Part shown: one piece after another, positions 8,070 to 18,320 of the stretch
Layout of the letters: the number at the start of each line of letters is the position of its first letter
How positions within the stretch are numbered: position 1 is the stretch's first letter
Assembly: GCF_000406165.1 (NCBI RefSeq)
Contig: NZ_CM001977.1
Coordinates: 1,140,644 to 1,204,643 of the forward strand
DNA from: Dickeya zeae NCPPB 2538
GTDB taxonomy: Bacteria; Pseudomonadota; Gammaproteobacteria; Enterobacterales; Enterobacteriaceae
DNA length: 64,000 nt
Reading direction: 5' to 3'
Notes under the pieces: generated by a model
Databases searched by the model: none
Told to the model about the DNA's origin: nothing
The model's input: only the letters and a program-made list of their open reading frames with translations
Made by a program: the position numbers and the translations under genes

Positions 8070-10358
8070 TTAGATTTTACACGCGCCGCTTTCGCAGCCG
8101 TCATCCTGCGGTGCAGAGTCCAGCAGGTCGTCCTGCGCATCTTCGGCACCGTCGCGGGTGTTTTGGTAGTAGAGGGTTTTCAACCCAAATTTGTACGCTG
8201 TGAGCAGATCTTTGAGCAACTGCGTCATCGGCACTTTGCCTGACGGGAAACGCGCCGGGTCGTAGTTGGTGTTGGCTGAAATCGCCTGATCGACGAATTT
8301 CTGCATCAGACCAACCAATTGCAGGTAACCATCGTTAGACGGCATATCCCACAGCAACTCATAGGCGTTTTTCAGCGTTTCGTACTCTGGCACCACCTGA
8401 CGCAGAATACCGTCTTTGGATGCTTTGACGCTGATGTGGCCGCGCGGAGGCTCGATGCCGTTGGTAGCATTGGAGATCTGCGACGACGTTTCCGACGGCA
8501 TCAGTGCTGACAGCGTAGAGTTACGCAGACCATAGGTCTGGATATCCTTACGCAGCGTTTCCCAGTCATAATGCAGCGGTTCACTGCAAATATTGTCCAG
8601 ATCACGCTTGTAGCTGTCGATTGGCAAAATGCCCTGCGAATAGGTGGTTTCGTTGAACCACGGGCAGGCACCCTGTTCGCGCGCCAACTGATTCGAGGCT
8701 TTCAGCAGATAGTACTGGATGGCTTCGAAGGTCCGGTGCGTCAGGTTATTAGCGCTACCGTCGGAGTAACGCACACCGTGTTTCGCCAGATAGTAGGCGA
8801 AGTTGATAACACCAATACCCAACGTACGGCGGCCCATCGCGCCGCGTTTCGCAGCCGGAATCGGGTAGTCCTGATAATCGAGCAGGGCATCCAGCGCACG
8901 TACTGCTAATATCGCCAGCTCTTCCAGTTCATGCAGTGAACTGATAGCGCCCAGGTTAAAGGCTGACAGGGTGCACAGTGCGATTTCGCCGTTTTCATCG
9001 TTGACGTCTTCCAGCGGTTTGGTCGGCAACGCGATTTCCAGACACAGGTTGGATTGGCGCACCGGTGCAACCTGCGGATCAAACGGGCTGTGCGTGTTGC
9101 AGTGGTCGACGTTCTGAATATAAATACGACCTGTGGAGGCTCGTTCCTGCATCATCAGCGAGAACAGTTCGGCGGCTTTGAGCTGTTTTTTGCGGATGCT
9201 GTCGTCCTGCTCGTATTTCACGTACAGGCGTTCAAATTCATCCTGATTGTTGAAGAAGGCGTCGTACAACCCCGGGACATCGGACGGGCTAAACAGCGTA
9301 ATGTCTTCGCCTTTCACCAGACGCTGGTACATCAGCTTGTTGAGCTGTACACCGTAGTCAAGGTGGCGCACGCGGTTGCCTTCCACGCCACGGTTGTTTT
9401 TCAACACCAGCAGGCTTTCCACTTCCAGATGCCACAGCGGGTAAAACAGTGTGGCCGCGCCGCCACGCACCCCGCCCTGAGAGCAGGATTTCACCGCGGT
9501 CTGGAAGTGCTTATAGAATGGGATACAGCCAGTGTGGAAGGCTTCACCACCACGGATCGGGCTGCCCAGTGCACGAATACGGCCCGCGTTGATGCCGATG
9601 CCGGCGCGCTGGGACACGTATTTCACGATAGCGCTGGATGTCGCATTGATGGAGTCCAGGCTATCGCCACATTCGATCAGCACGCAAGAACTGAACTGGC
9701 GGGTCGGCGTACGCACGCCAGACATAATCGGCGTTGGCAGCGAGATTTTGAACGTCGATACGGCGTCATAGAAACGCTTGACGTAGTCCAGCCGGGTTTC
9801 ACGCGGGTAGCTGGAAAACAGGCAAGCGGCGACCAGAATGTACAGGAACTGGGCGCTTTCGTAGATGTCACCGGTCACGCGGTTTTGGACCAGATATTTC
9901 CCTTCCAGCTGTTTTACGGCTGCATAGGAGAAATTCATGTCACGCCAGTGATCGATGAAAGCGTCCATGTGAGCGAATTCTTCTTCCGTGTAATCTTCCA
10001 GCAAATGGCGATCGTACTTACCCATCTCGACCATTTTCACCACGTGATCATACAACTTCGGTGGTTCGAACTGGCCGTAGGCTTTTTTGCGAAGATGAAA
10101 GATAGCCAGACGAGCAGCGAGATACTGATAGTCGGGGCTTTCGCGAGAGATCAGGTCAGCCGCAGCCTTGATGATCGTCTCGTGGATATCGGCAGTTTTG
10201 ATGCCGTCGTAGAATTGGATGTGGGAACGCAGTTCTACCTGAGAAACAGAGACATTGTGTAACCCTTCTGCTGCCCAGGTGATTACCCGGTGGATTTTGT
10301 CCAGATTGATGCGTTCTTTACTGCCATCGCGTTTGGTAACAAGCAGACTCTGGTTCAT
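8070..10358 (-). CDS. nrdA: Class Ia ribonucleoside-diphosphate reductase alpha subunit NrdA
   Basis: NrdA is the catalytic and allosteric subunit that makes dNDPs. The 762-residue protein follows E. coli NrdA end to end: an N-terminal ATP-cone (about 5-95), redox cysteines in RQFSSCVLIECGD and GEIALCTLSAFN, the radical-site triad in SNLCLEI (equivalents of N437, C439, E441), GRRTLGIGV, SALMPSETSSQ, and the C-terminal swinging-arm pair CESGAC. The ATG at 10358 gives the conserved MNQSLLVTKRDGS start. An in-frame GTG four codons earlier is less likely. A 544-bp upstream region carries NrdR and DnaA sites. Confidence 0.98.
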   Translation of the reverse strand: MNQSLLVTKRDGSKERINLDKIHRVITWAAEGLHNVSVSQVELRSHIQFYDGIKTADIHETIIKAAADLISRESPDYQYLAARLAIFHLRKKAYGQFEPPKLYDHVVKMVEMGKYDRHLLEDYTEEEFAHMDAFIDHWRDMNFSYAAVKQLEGKYLVQNRVTGDIYESAQFLYILVAACLFSSYPRETRLDYVKRFYDAVSTFKISLPTPIMSGVRTPTRQFSSCVLIECGDSLDSINATSSAIVKYVSQRAGIGINAGRIRALGSPIRGGEAFHTGCIPFYKHFQTAVKSCSQGGVRGGAATLFYPLWHLEVESLLVLKNNRGVEGNRVRHLDYGVQLNKLMYQRLVKGEDITLFSPSDVPGLYDAFFNNQDEFERLYVKYEQDDSIRKKQLKAAELFSLMMQERASTGRIYIQNVDHCNTHSPFDPQVAPVRQSNLCLEIALPTKPLEDVNDENGEIALCTLSAFNLGAISSLHELEELAILAVRALDALLDYQDYPIPAAKRGAMGRRTLGIGVINFAYYLAKHGVRYSDGSANNLTHRTFEAIQYYLLKASNQLAREQGACPWFNETTYSQGILPIDSYKRDLDNICSEPLHYDWETLRKDIQTYGLRNSTLSALMPSETSSQISNATNGIEPPRGHISVKASKDGILRQVVPEYETLKNAYELLWDMPSNDGYLQLVGLMQKFVDQAISANTNYDPARFPSGKVPMTQLLKDLLTAYKFGLKTLYYQNTRDGAEDAQDDLLDSAPQDDGCESGACKI

Positions 10359-10433
10359 GTGGCGTAGCACCTGTTTTTTGACACGAGTTTTGTTTTTATC
10401 GGCCCCCCCGCTGCTTCATTTACAAAAAACGCA

Positions 10434-10481
10434 AACAAAAAAATAGTGTTTTCTGTCAGAAGTAAACACTATATATAGGGG
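10434..10481 (-). promoter_or_regulatory. Tandem NrdR boxes upstream of nrdA
   Basis: One strong NrdR-like box lies at 10466-10481 (ACACTATATATAGGGG) and a weaker one at 10434-10449, whose half TAGTGT is the better conserved. Their centres are 32 bp apart, about three helical turns, which is the usual spacing for cooperative NrdR binding. The boxes overlap the likely -10 region (TATAGT on the - strand). Repression of nrdAB by NrdR when dATP is high is inferred from the family. Confidence 0.75.
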
Positions 10482-10551
10482 GTGGGCCAGCTTTTGATAA
10501 CAAGATAATGTGAAAAGTGGCGTATTGCAAGTGAGCAAAATGGGGCTCTCT

Positions 10552-10560
10552 TGTGGATAA
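10552..10560 (-). promoter_or_regulatory. DnaA box upstream of nrdA
   Basis: TTATCCACA on the - strand fits the DnaA consensus TTATNCACA exactly, about 70-80 bp upstream of the NrdR boxes. E. coli nrdAB is known to be regulated by DnaA through boxes near its promoter, so a functional site is plausible. Confidence 0.55.
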
Positions 10561-10802
10561 CATAGGGAATAAATGTTACAAGCGCGCTAAATCCCAGCCA
10601 CTGTGCGGCTTCCTTATTTTGTCAACCGCAGGGGATAAAAAATAAAAAAATTGATCAACCGCCGGTTTCTTGTCCTGTTGCCGCGCTCGCGTTATGACTA
10701 AAACCGTGTTTCAGACAAGTTGTTAGGAATAATCTGAGTTTGATCTGTTGCCCAATTGTTGATAAGGCGCAGTTTATGCCAGGAAACTTATTCTCCATTG
10801 AT

Positions 10803-10831
10803 AAAAAAGCCGGTGGAGTGAACACCGGCTT
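10803..10831 (-). terminator. Rho-independent terminator of ubiG
   Basis: On the - strand the arms AAGCCGGTG and CACCGGCTT (10831-10823 and 10815-10807) flank a 7-base loop and are followed by a T-run (10808-10803). It lies about 70 bases past the ubiG stop. Confidence 0.87.
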
Positions 10832-10902
10832 GCGTCATGAAAGCGATATACCGTTAACAAAGACATATACCGCTAACGGTTACGCCTGACTGCTCTGTGT
10901 GA

Positions 10903-11661
10903 TCAGCCTGCGTGCGCGGTATGAATCATATAATTGACATCGACGTTCGTGCCGAGCCGGAAACGGTCTAGTAACGGGTTATAGTGCAACCCGGTCATGT
11001 GACGTTCCTGTAGCGGCGTCTGGTCTACCCAGGTCAGCAGTTCTGCCGGACGGATGAATTTTTTGATGTCATGTGTGCCGCGCGGCACCATGTTGGTCAG
11101 GTATTCGGCGCCGACAATCAGCATCAGCCAGGCTTTGGCGTTGCGGTTGATAGTAGAGAAAAAGACGTGGCCGCCGGGTTTCACCAGTCTGGCGCAAGCC
11201 AGCACCACGGATCGTGGGTCCGGCACATGTTCGAGCATCTCCATACAGGTGACGACGTCATAAACACCGGTATGGGCGTCGGCGTGCGCTTCCACCGTTT
11301 CTTGCACGTAACTGACCTCAATGCCGCTTTCCAGCGCGTGCAGCCGGGCAACCTGCAAGGGTTCAGCCCCCATATCCAGGCCGGTCACACGGGCACCTTC
11401 TCGTGCCATGCTTTCGGCCAGAATACCGCCGCCGCAGCCCACATCCAGTACCTGTTTGCCGAAAATGCCGTCGGCACGTTCGATGATGTAGTTCAGGCGC
11501 AGCGGGTTAATACGGTGCAGCGGTTTAAATTCCCCTTCCAGATCCCACCAGCGTGAGGCGACAGCCTCAAATTTGGCGATTTCATCAAGGTCGACATTCG
11601 GTGTTGCAGCCGAGGATTTTAGAACATCGGCTTCTGCGGGGTTCGTGGTGTCTGTATTCAT
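10903..11661 (-). CDS. ubiG: Ubiquinone O-methyltransferase UbiG
   Basis: UbiG carries out both O-methylation steps of ubiquinone synthesis, using SAM at the inner face of the membrane. The 252-residue product has SAM motif [14 protein letters not shown] (about residues 70-82), motif post-I VTGLDMG, the acidic stretch [12 protein letters not shown], and the [14 protein letters not shown] segment. It is about 12 residues longer than the E. coli protein, owing to a longer N-terminus. It is divergent from gyrA, as in E. coli, with about 250 bp between them. AAAGGTGA precedes the ATG by about nine bases. A terminator follows. Confidence 0.96.
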   Translation of the reverse strand: MNTDTTNPAEADVLKSSAATPNVDLDEIAKFEAVASRWWDLEGEFKPLHRINPLRLNYIIERADGIFGKQVLDVGCGGGILAESMAREGARVTGLDMGAEPLQVARLHALESGIEVSYVQETVEAHADAHTGVYDVVTCMEMLEHVPDPRSVVLACARLVKPGGHVFFSTINRNAKAWLMLIVGAEYLTNMVPRGTHDIKKFIRPAELLTWVDQTPLQERHMTGLHYNPLLDRFRLGTNVDVNYMIHTAHAG

Positions 11662-11900
11662 GGTGCGTGATCACCTTTCATCAATATTGACTGGGGCCGA
11701 GTATAACGAGCGAAAGGCGCGGGGTGTAGTCGCTCGCACCGGTTTGATAACTTGCGGCGTCTTGTGATGGGGGTAACACCGCCGCAATGAAATGCGCTGC
11801 ATCTGGTAAAGAAGCGCCAGCAAACCGGCGCGAAGTTTCCCCTGAAACCCCGGTTTATGATATCATTTTCCACCTTTTAAAATCGGGTAGATGTGAATAG

Positions 11901-14549
<2,649 letters not shown>

Positions 14550-14555
14550 TGCTTT

Positions 14556-14586
14556 GTCCTGCAGGTAAATAGTCCTGCAGGTAAAT
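14556..14586. repeat. 16-bp tandem duplication after gyrA
   Basis: GTCCTGCAGGTAAAT occurs twice with a 16-base period (14556-14570 and 14572-14586), directly after the gyrA stop and before the terminator. It resembles duplications after yfaZ, at the end of cnoX and at the end of the M15 peptidase gene. Confidence 0.8.
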
Positions 14587-14609
14587 TGTACTGTCGGTAA
14601 GCCCGCAAG

Positions 14610-14638
14610 AGCCAGCGCCTGATGCGCTGGCTTTTTTT
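14610..14638 (+). terminator. Rho-independent terminator of gyrA
   Basis: The perfect 9-bp arms AGCCAGCGC and GCGCTGGCT enclose the loop CTGAT and are followed by seven T residues. Confidence 0.93.
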
Positions 14639-14709
14639 ATGCAGGATCGGTACTGTATCGGCTGGTTCTGACCGTGTTTTCCCGTGCTGACAACCTCTAC
14701 GGTATCCCT

Positions 14710-17562
14710 TTGAAAGTTATCGCTTCTTTTCAGACTACCCTTAAAGTCTCCCGGTATATGTTCCGGGTGCTGGCGACCACGTTGTGGATTCTTGGCGCAC
14801 TGATTTCAGTTTTTTATGTGAACAAAGAACTGAATCAACGGGAATCGCACCTGCGCCAGATTTTCTCACTCAATTTTGAACAGTCGCTGGGGTATATCCG
14901 CCATACTACAGATATTGCACGTGAATTACGGTATATCGCCGCCAATCGCTTCAGTACCCCGACGTTATCTCGCGAACGTCCATCGACCAAAAAAACGCCA
15001 TTTTCTCTTTACCCGTTGTCACCCACGTTTAATTGCGCCGAGCAGTACGCAAAGAACCCCGCCCAGTTACAGTCACTGAGCAGTTTTTTTGAACAGTGGC
15101 ATGATGACTTTTCGTCGGTGTATGACCTTAACCGTATCTTTTTTGTTGATGGCAGCCAGCAATGTCTCGTCGATTTTAGTATCCGCAATCAATCGCTGGA
15201 TAGCGATAGCCTGTTGAAAAGTGTGCAGGAGCGGTTACAGAACCAGAAATCCAACCTGACCGGCAATCGCCGCGAGGAAAGCCTGTTTTGGGTGACACCA
15301 GGGCCGACGCCGGAAGTGGGTTATCTGTACGCGCTGACGCCAGTGTATGTTGATAATCATCTGGTCACCATGATGGGGATCGAGCAGACCATCAGGCTGG
15401 ATGATTTCATACTCAATGGCGACCTGCCGTTTAGCGTCAGATTGTTAGATCAGAATGACCGTGTCTTGCTGCAACTGACCAATAACCAGTCTGGCGGTAA
15501 TATTCCTGGCCGTTATCCCGACTCGAACAATTACTTCGGTTATAGCGAGGGGTATAGCGCGCTGTTGATGAAAAAGGCGCTACCGCCGACATCAATGGCG
15601 GTGGTGTATTCACTGCCACTGGAAGTGCTGCTGATGTCGCTCAATACGCTGATGATCAATATCGCGTTGTTGAACCTGATATCGGCTATCTGTCTGTTTT
15701 TATTGACGCGCCTTTTTGAACGCAAGATCTTTTTGCCAGCAGAGCGTAACGCGTTCCAACTGGAAGAGAATGAGCAATTTAACCGTAAAATCGTGGCCTC
15801 GGCCCCCGTCGGGATTTGTATTTTAAGGATTAGTGACGGCACCAATATTCTCAGTAATGAACTGGCCCACAATTACCTCAGCCTCCTGACGTATGAGGAC
15901 CGGGTACGCATTATTCGTATCATTTGCGAACAGCAGTCCAAATCGCTGGATGTGGTGACCGGACGCAACCACCATTTGCAAATCAGTTTCGTACACTCAC
16001 GCTATCGCAACGAGAATGTGGCCATTTGTGTCTTGCTTGACGTCAGCGCCCGGGTGCGTATGGAAGAGTCGTTGCAGGAAATGGCGAATGCCGCCGAGCA
16101 GGCCAGCCAGTCCAAATCGATGTTTTTGGCGACAGTCAGTCATGAACTGCGCACGCCGCTGTATGGGATTATTGGCAACCTGGATTTGCTGCAGACCAAA
16201 TCGCTGCCTTCGGATGCCAACCGGCTGGTGGAGGCAATGCAAAACTCTTCATCGCTGCTGCTGAAGATCATCAGCGATATCCTTGATTTTTCGAAGATTG
16301 AATCGGAACAGTTGAAGATTGAGCCCAGCGAGTTTGCACCGCGTGAGATGATCAATCACATCGTGAGCAACTATCTGCCGCTGGTGGTGAAAAAGCGCCT
16401 CGAATTGTATTGCTATATCGACCCTCGCGTCCCCTTGCAATTGATGGGAGATGCGGTGCGGCTACAACAGGTGTTGAGTAATCTGCTCAGTAATGCCATC
16501 AAGTTCACCGATACCGGTTGTATCGTGTTTCAGGTGGTGTGCAGCGATGAAGGGTATCTGGTGTTTAAAGTGCGGGATACTGGGGTGGGAATCGATACCC
16601 GTGCCGTAATGAAGTTGTTTGACCCGTTCTTTCAGGCTGGAACCGGTGTGCAGCGCCATTTTCAGGGGACCGGGTTAGGGCTGGCGATTTGTGAAAAACT
16701 GGTTAGCCTGATGGATGGCGACATTACGATTGAATCCGAGCCTGGGCTTGGCAGTGAGTTCGGCATTCGTATTCCGCTTTACCGTGCGAGCTATCCGCAG
16801 ACAGTCGAATTACCGGATGTGCAGGGAAAAACCTGCTGGTTACAGATTCGCAATGCGGTGATGGAGCGCTATCTGCTGGATTTACTCCAGTCCTACGGTC
16901 TGACCGTTCAGCGCTATGAAGAGGAGCTCACGGTAAGCCACGATGACGTGATGATAATTGACCATCCACCAGAGGTTGAACCGAGTACGCACGCCTGTGT
17001 GGAAATCAGCGGAACGCATGCCGGCGCTGCTCAGGAGACCCGGACTGGGTACTGGCTCTACAGTACCGCTGTATTACACGAACTGCCGACGTTGTTGCAG
17101 CGTATTTATCGCGGAGAAGAGGCGCTGTCGACGGCGGCGTCTTCCCTGTCGACGGTCAGCTACAGTCGTACTGAAAATGGCGATATTCGCCTGCTGGTGG
17201 TGGATGATCATCCTATTAACCGTCGGTTGCTGGCTGACCAGCTCGGTTCGCTCGGGTATCAGGTGATTACTGCCAATGACGGGCTGGATGCGTTGGACGT
17301 ACTGGCGAAAAACCCGGTAGATATCGTCCTGACTGACGTCAACATGCCGAATATGGACGGTTACCGTTTCACACAGCGGTTGCGGGAGATGGGGCAGACA
17401 CTACCGGTGATTGGTGTAACGGCTAACGCGTTAGCCGAAGAGCGGCAACGCTGCCTGCAGGCCGGGATGGATAATTGCCTGTCTAAACCGGTGACGCTGG
17501 ATACATTGCAACAATCACTGTCGTATTACAGTAATCTGGTCAGGCAGGGTAACACGGTGTAA
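14710..17562 (+). CDS. rcsC: Hybrid sensor histidine kinase RcsC
   Basis: RcsC is the inner-membrane hybrid kinase of the Rcs envelope-stress phosphorelay. Layout of the 950 residues: TM1 (about 20-40), periplasmic domain, TM2 (about 315-335), PAS-like region, HisKA domain with phosphorylated H478 (VSHELRTPLYG), HATPase (DTGVGID, GTGLGLAICEKL), the RcsC-specific ABL-type linker, and a C-terminal receiver with D876 (LTDVNMPNMDGY). The TTG at 14710 is chosen because MKVIASFQTTLKVSRYMF aligns with the E. coli start. A GTG at 14674 would add 12 residues, and neither start has a strong ribosome site. It is convergent with rcsB. Confidence 0.95.
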   Translation: MKVIASFQTTLKVSRYMFRVLATTLWILGALISVFYVNKELNQRESHLRQIFSLNFEQSLGYIRHTTDIARELRYIAANRFSTPTLSRERPSTKKTPFSLYPLSPTFNCAEQYAKNPAQLQSLSSFFEQWHDDFSSVYDLNRIFFVDGSQQCLVDFSIRNQSLDSDSLLKSVQERLQNQKSNLTGNRREESLFWVTPGPTPEVGYLYALTPVYVDNHLVTMMGIEQTIRLDDFILNGDLPFSVRLLDQNDRVLLQLTNNQSGGNIPGRYPDSNNYFGYSEGYSALLMKKALPPTSMAVVYSLPLEVLLMSLNTLMINIALLNLISAICLFLLTRLFERKIFLPAERNAFQLEENEQFNRKIVASAPVGICILRISDGTNILSNELAHNYLSLLTYEDRVRIIRIICEQQSKSLDVVTGRNHHLQISFVHSRYRNENVAICVLLDVSARVRMEESLQEMANAAEQASQSKSMFLATVSHELRTPLYGIIGNLDLLQTKSLPSDANRLVEAMQNSSSLLLKIISDILDFSKIESEQLKIEPSEFAPREMINHIVSNYLPLVVKKRLELYCYIDPRVPLQLMGDAVRLQQVLSNLLSNAIKFTDTGCIVFQVVCSDEGYLVFKVRDTGVGIDTRAVMKLFDPFFQAGTGVQRHFQGTGLGLAICEKLVSLMDGDITIESEPGLGSEFGIRIPLYRASYPQTVELPDVQGKTCWLQIRNAVMERYLLDLLQSYGLTVQRYEEELTVSHDDVMIIDHPPEVEPSTHACVEISGTHAGAAQETRTGYWLYSTAVLHELPTLLQRIYRGEEALSTAASSLSTVSYSRTENGDIRLLVVDDHPINRRLLADQLGSLGYQVITANDGLDALDVLAKNPVDIVLTDVNMPNMDGYRFTQRLREMGQTLPVIGVTANALAEERQRCLQAGMDNCLSKPVTLDTLQQSLSYYSNLVRQGNTV

Positions 17563-17629
17563 CGGTATAGCCGTCACGCAGTCTTTGCTGATCCCATCAC
17601 CACGTCACAAAGAATATAAAGAAAGAGGA

Positions 17630-17657
17630 TGTCGGCAAACAAACCTGTTTGCCGACA
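17630..17657. terminator. Shared hairpin between convergent rcsC and rcsB
   Basis: The perfect inverted repeat GTCGGCAAAC / GTTTGCCGAC with a 6-base loop lies just past the rcsB stop and about 70 bases past the rcsC stop. The - strand continues into a pyrimidine-rich stretch. It probably acts bidirectionally. Confidence 0.62.
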
Positions 17658-17663
17658 AGATGA

Positions 17664-18314
17664 TTACTCTTTGTCAGACGGCGACACGCCGACCGAGGAG
17701 AGGTAGTTTAACAACGCAATATCGTTGTCCACGCCCAGTTTGGTCATGGCCGATTTCTTCTGGCTGCTGATAGTCTTAATGCTGCGGTTGAGCTTTCTGG
17801 CGATTTCGGTCACCAGGAAGCCTTCGGCAAACAGGCGTAACACTTCGCTTTCTTTCGGTGACAGGCGTTTATCGCCATAGCCGCTGGCGCTGATTTTTTC
17901 CAGTACCTTGCTGACGCTTTCCGGCGTGAATTTTTTGCCTTTTTGTAACGCGGCCAGGGCTTTGGGCAGGTCAGTCGGTGCCCCTTGTTTCAACACTATC
18001 CCTTCGATGTCCAACTCCAATACGGCACTGAGAATCGCCGGGTTGTTGTTCATGGTCAGCACGATGATGGACAAATGGGGGAAGTGGCGCTTGATATATT
18101 TGATTAAGGTAATGCCGTCACCGTACTTATCGCCAGGCATGGATAAATCGGTGATCAGGACGTTGGCGTCCAGTTTGGGAAGATTATTAATCAGGGCTGT
18201 CGAGTCTTCGAATTCACCCACGACGTTAATCCATTCGATTTGCTCCAGCGATTTTTTAATGCCGAACAAAACAATAGGATGGTCGTCTGCGATAATTACG
18301 TTTAGATTGCTCAT
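17664..18314 (-). CDS. rcsB: Response regulator RcsB
   Basis: RcsB is the DNA-binding output of the Rcs phosphorelay, receiving phosphate from RcsD and controlling capsule, motility and envelope genes. In plant pathogens it also affects virulence. The 216-residue protein has an N-terminal receiver with acidic pocket D10-D11, phosphorylated D56 (ITDLSMPGD) and K105-type lysine (VLKQG), then a LuxR-type helix-turn-helix (SPKESEVLRLFAEG, IARKLNRSIKTISSQK). It is nearly identical to E. coli RcsB. It starts six bases after rcsD stops, so the genes are co-transcribed. An internal promoter inside rcsD is known in E. coli but was not verified here. Confidence 0.97.
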   Translation of the reverse strand: MSNLNVIIADDHPIVLFGIKKSLEQIEWINVVGEFEDSTALINNLPKLDANVLITDLSMPGDKYGDGITLIKYIKRHFPHLSIIVLTMNNNPAILSAVLELDIEGIVLKQGAPTDLPKALAALQKGKKFTPESVSKVLEKISASGYGDKRLSPKESEVLRLFAEGFLVTEIARKLNRSIKTISSQKKSAMTKLGVDNDIALLNYLSSVGVSPSDKE

Positions 18315-18320
18315 TGTTTT

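Noticed and set aside
10489..10510. Second DnaA box near TTGTTATCAAAA upstream of nrdA
   Set aside because: It matches the consensus at too few positions to be called by eye.
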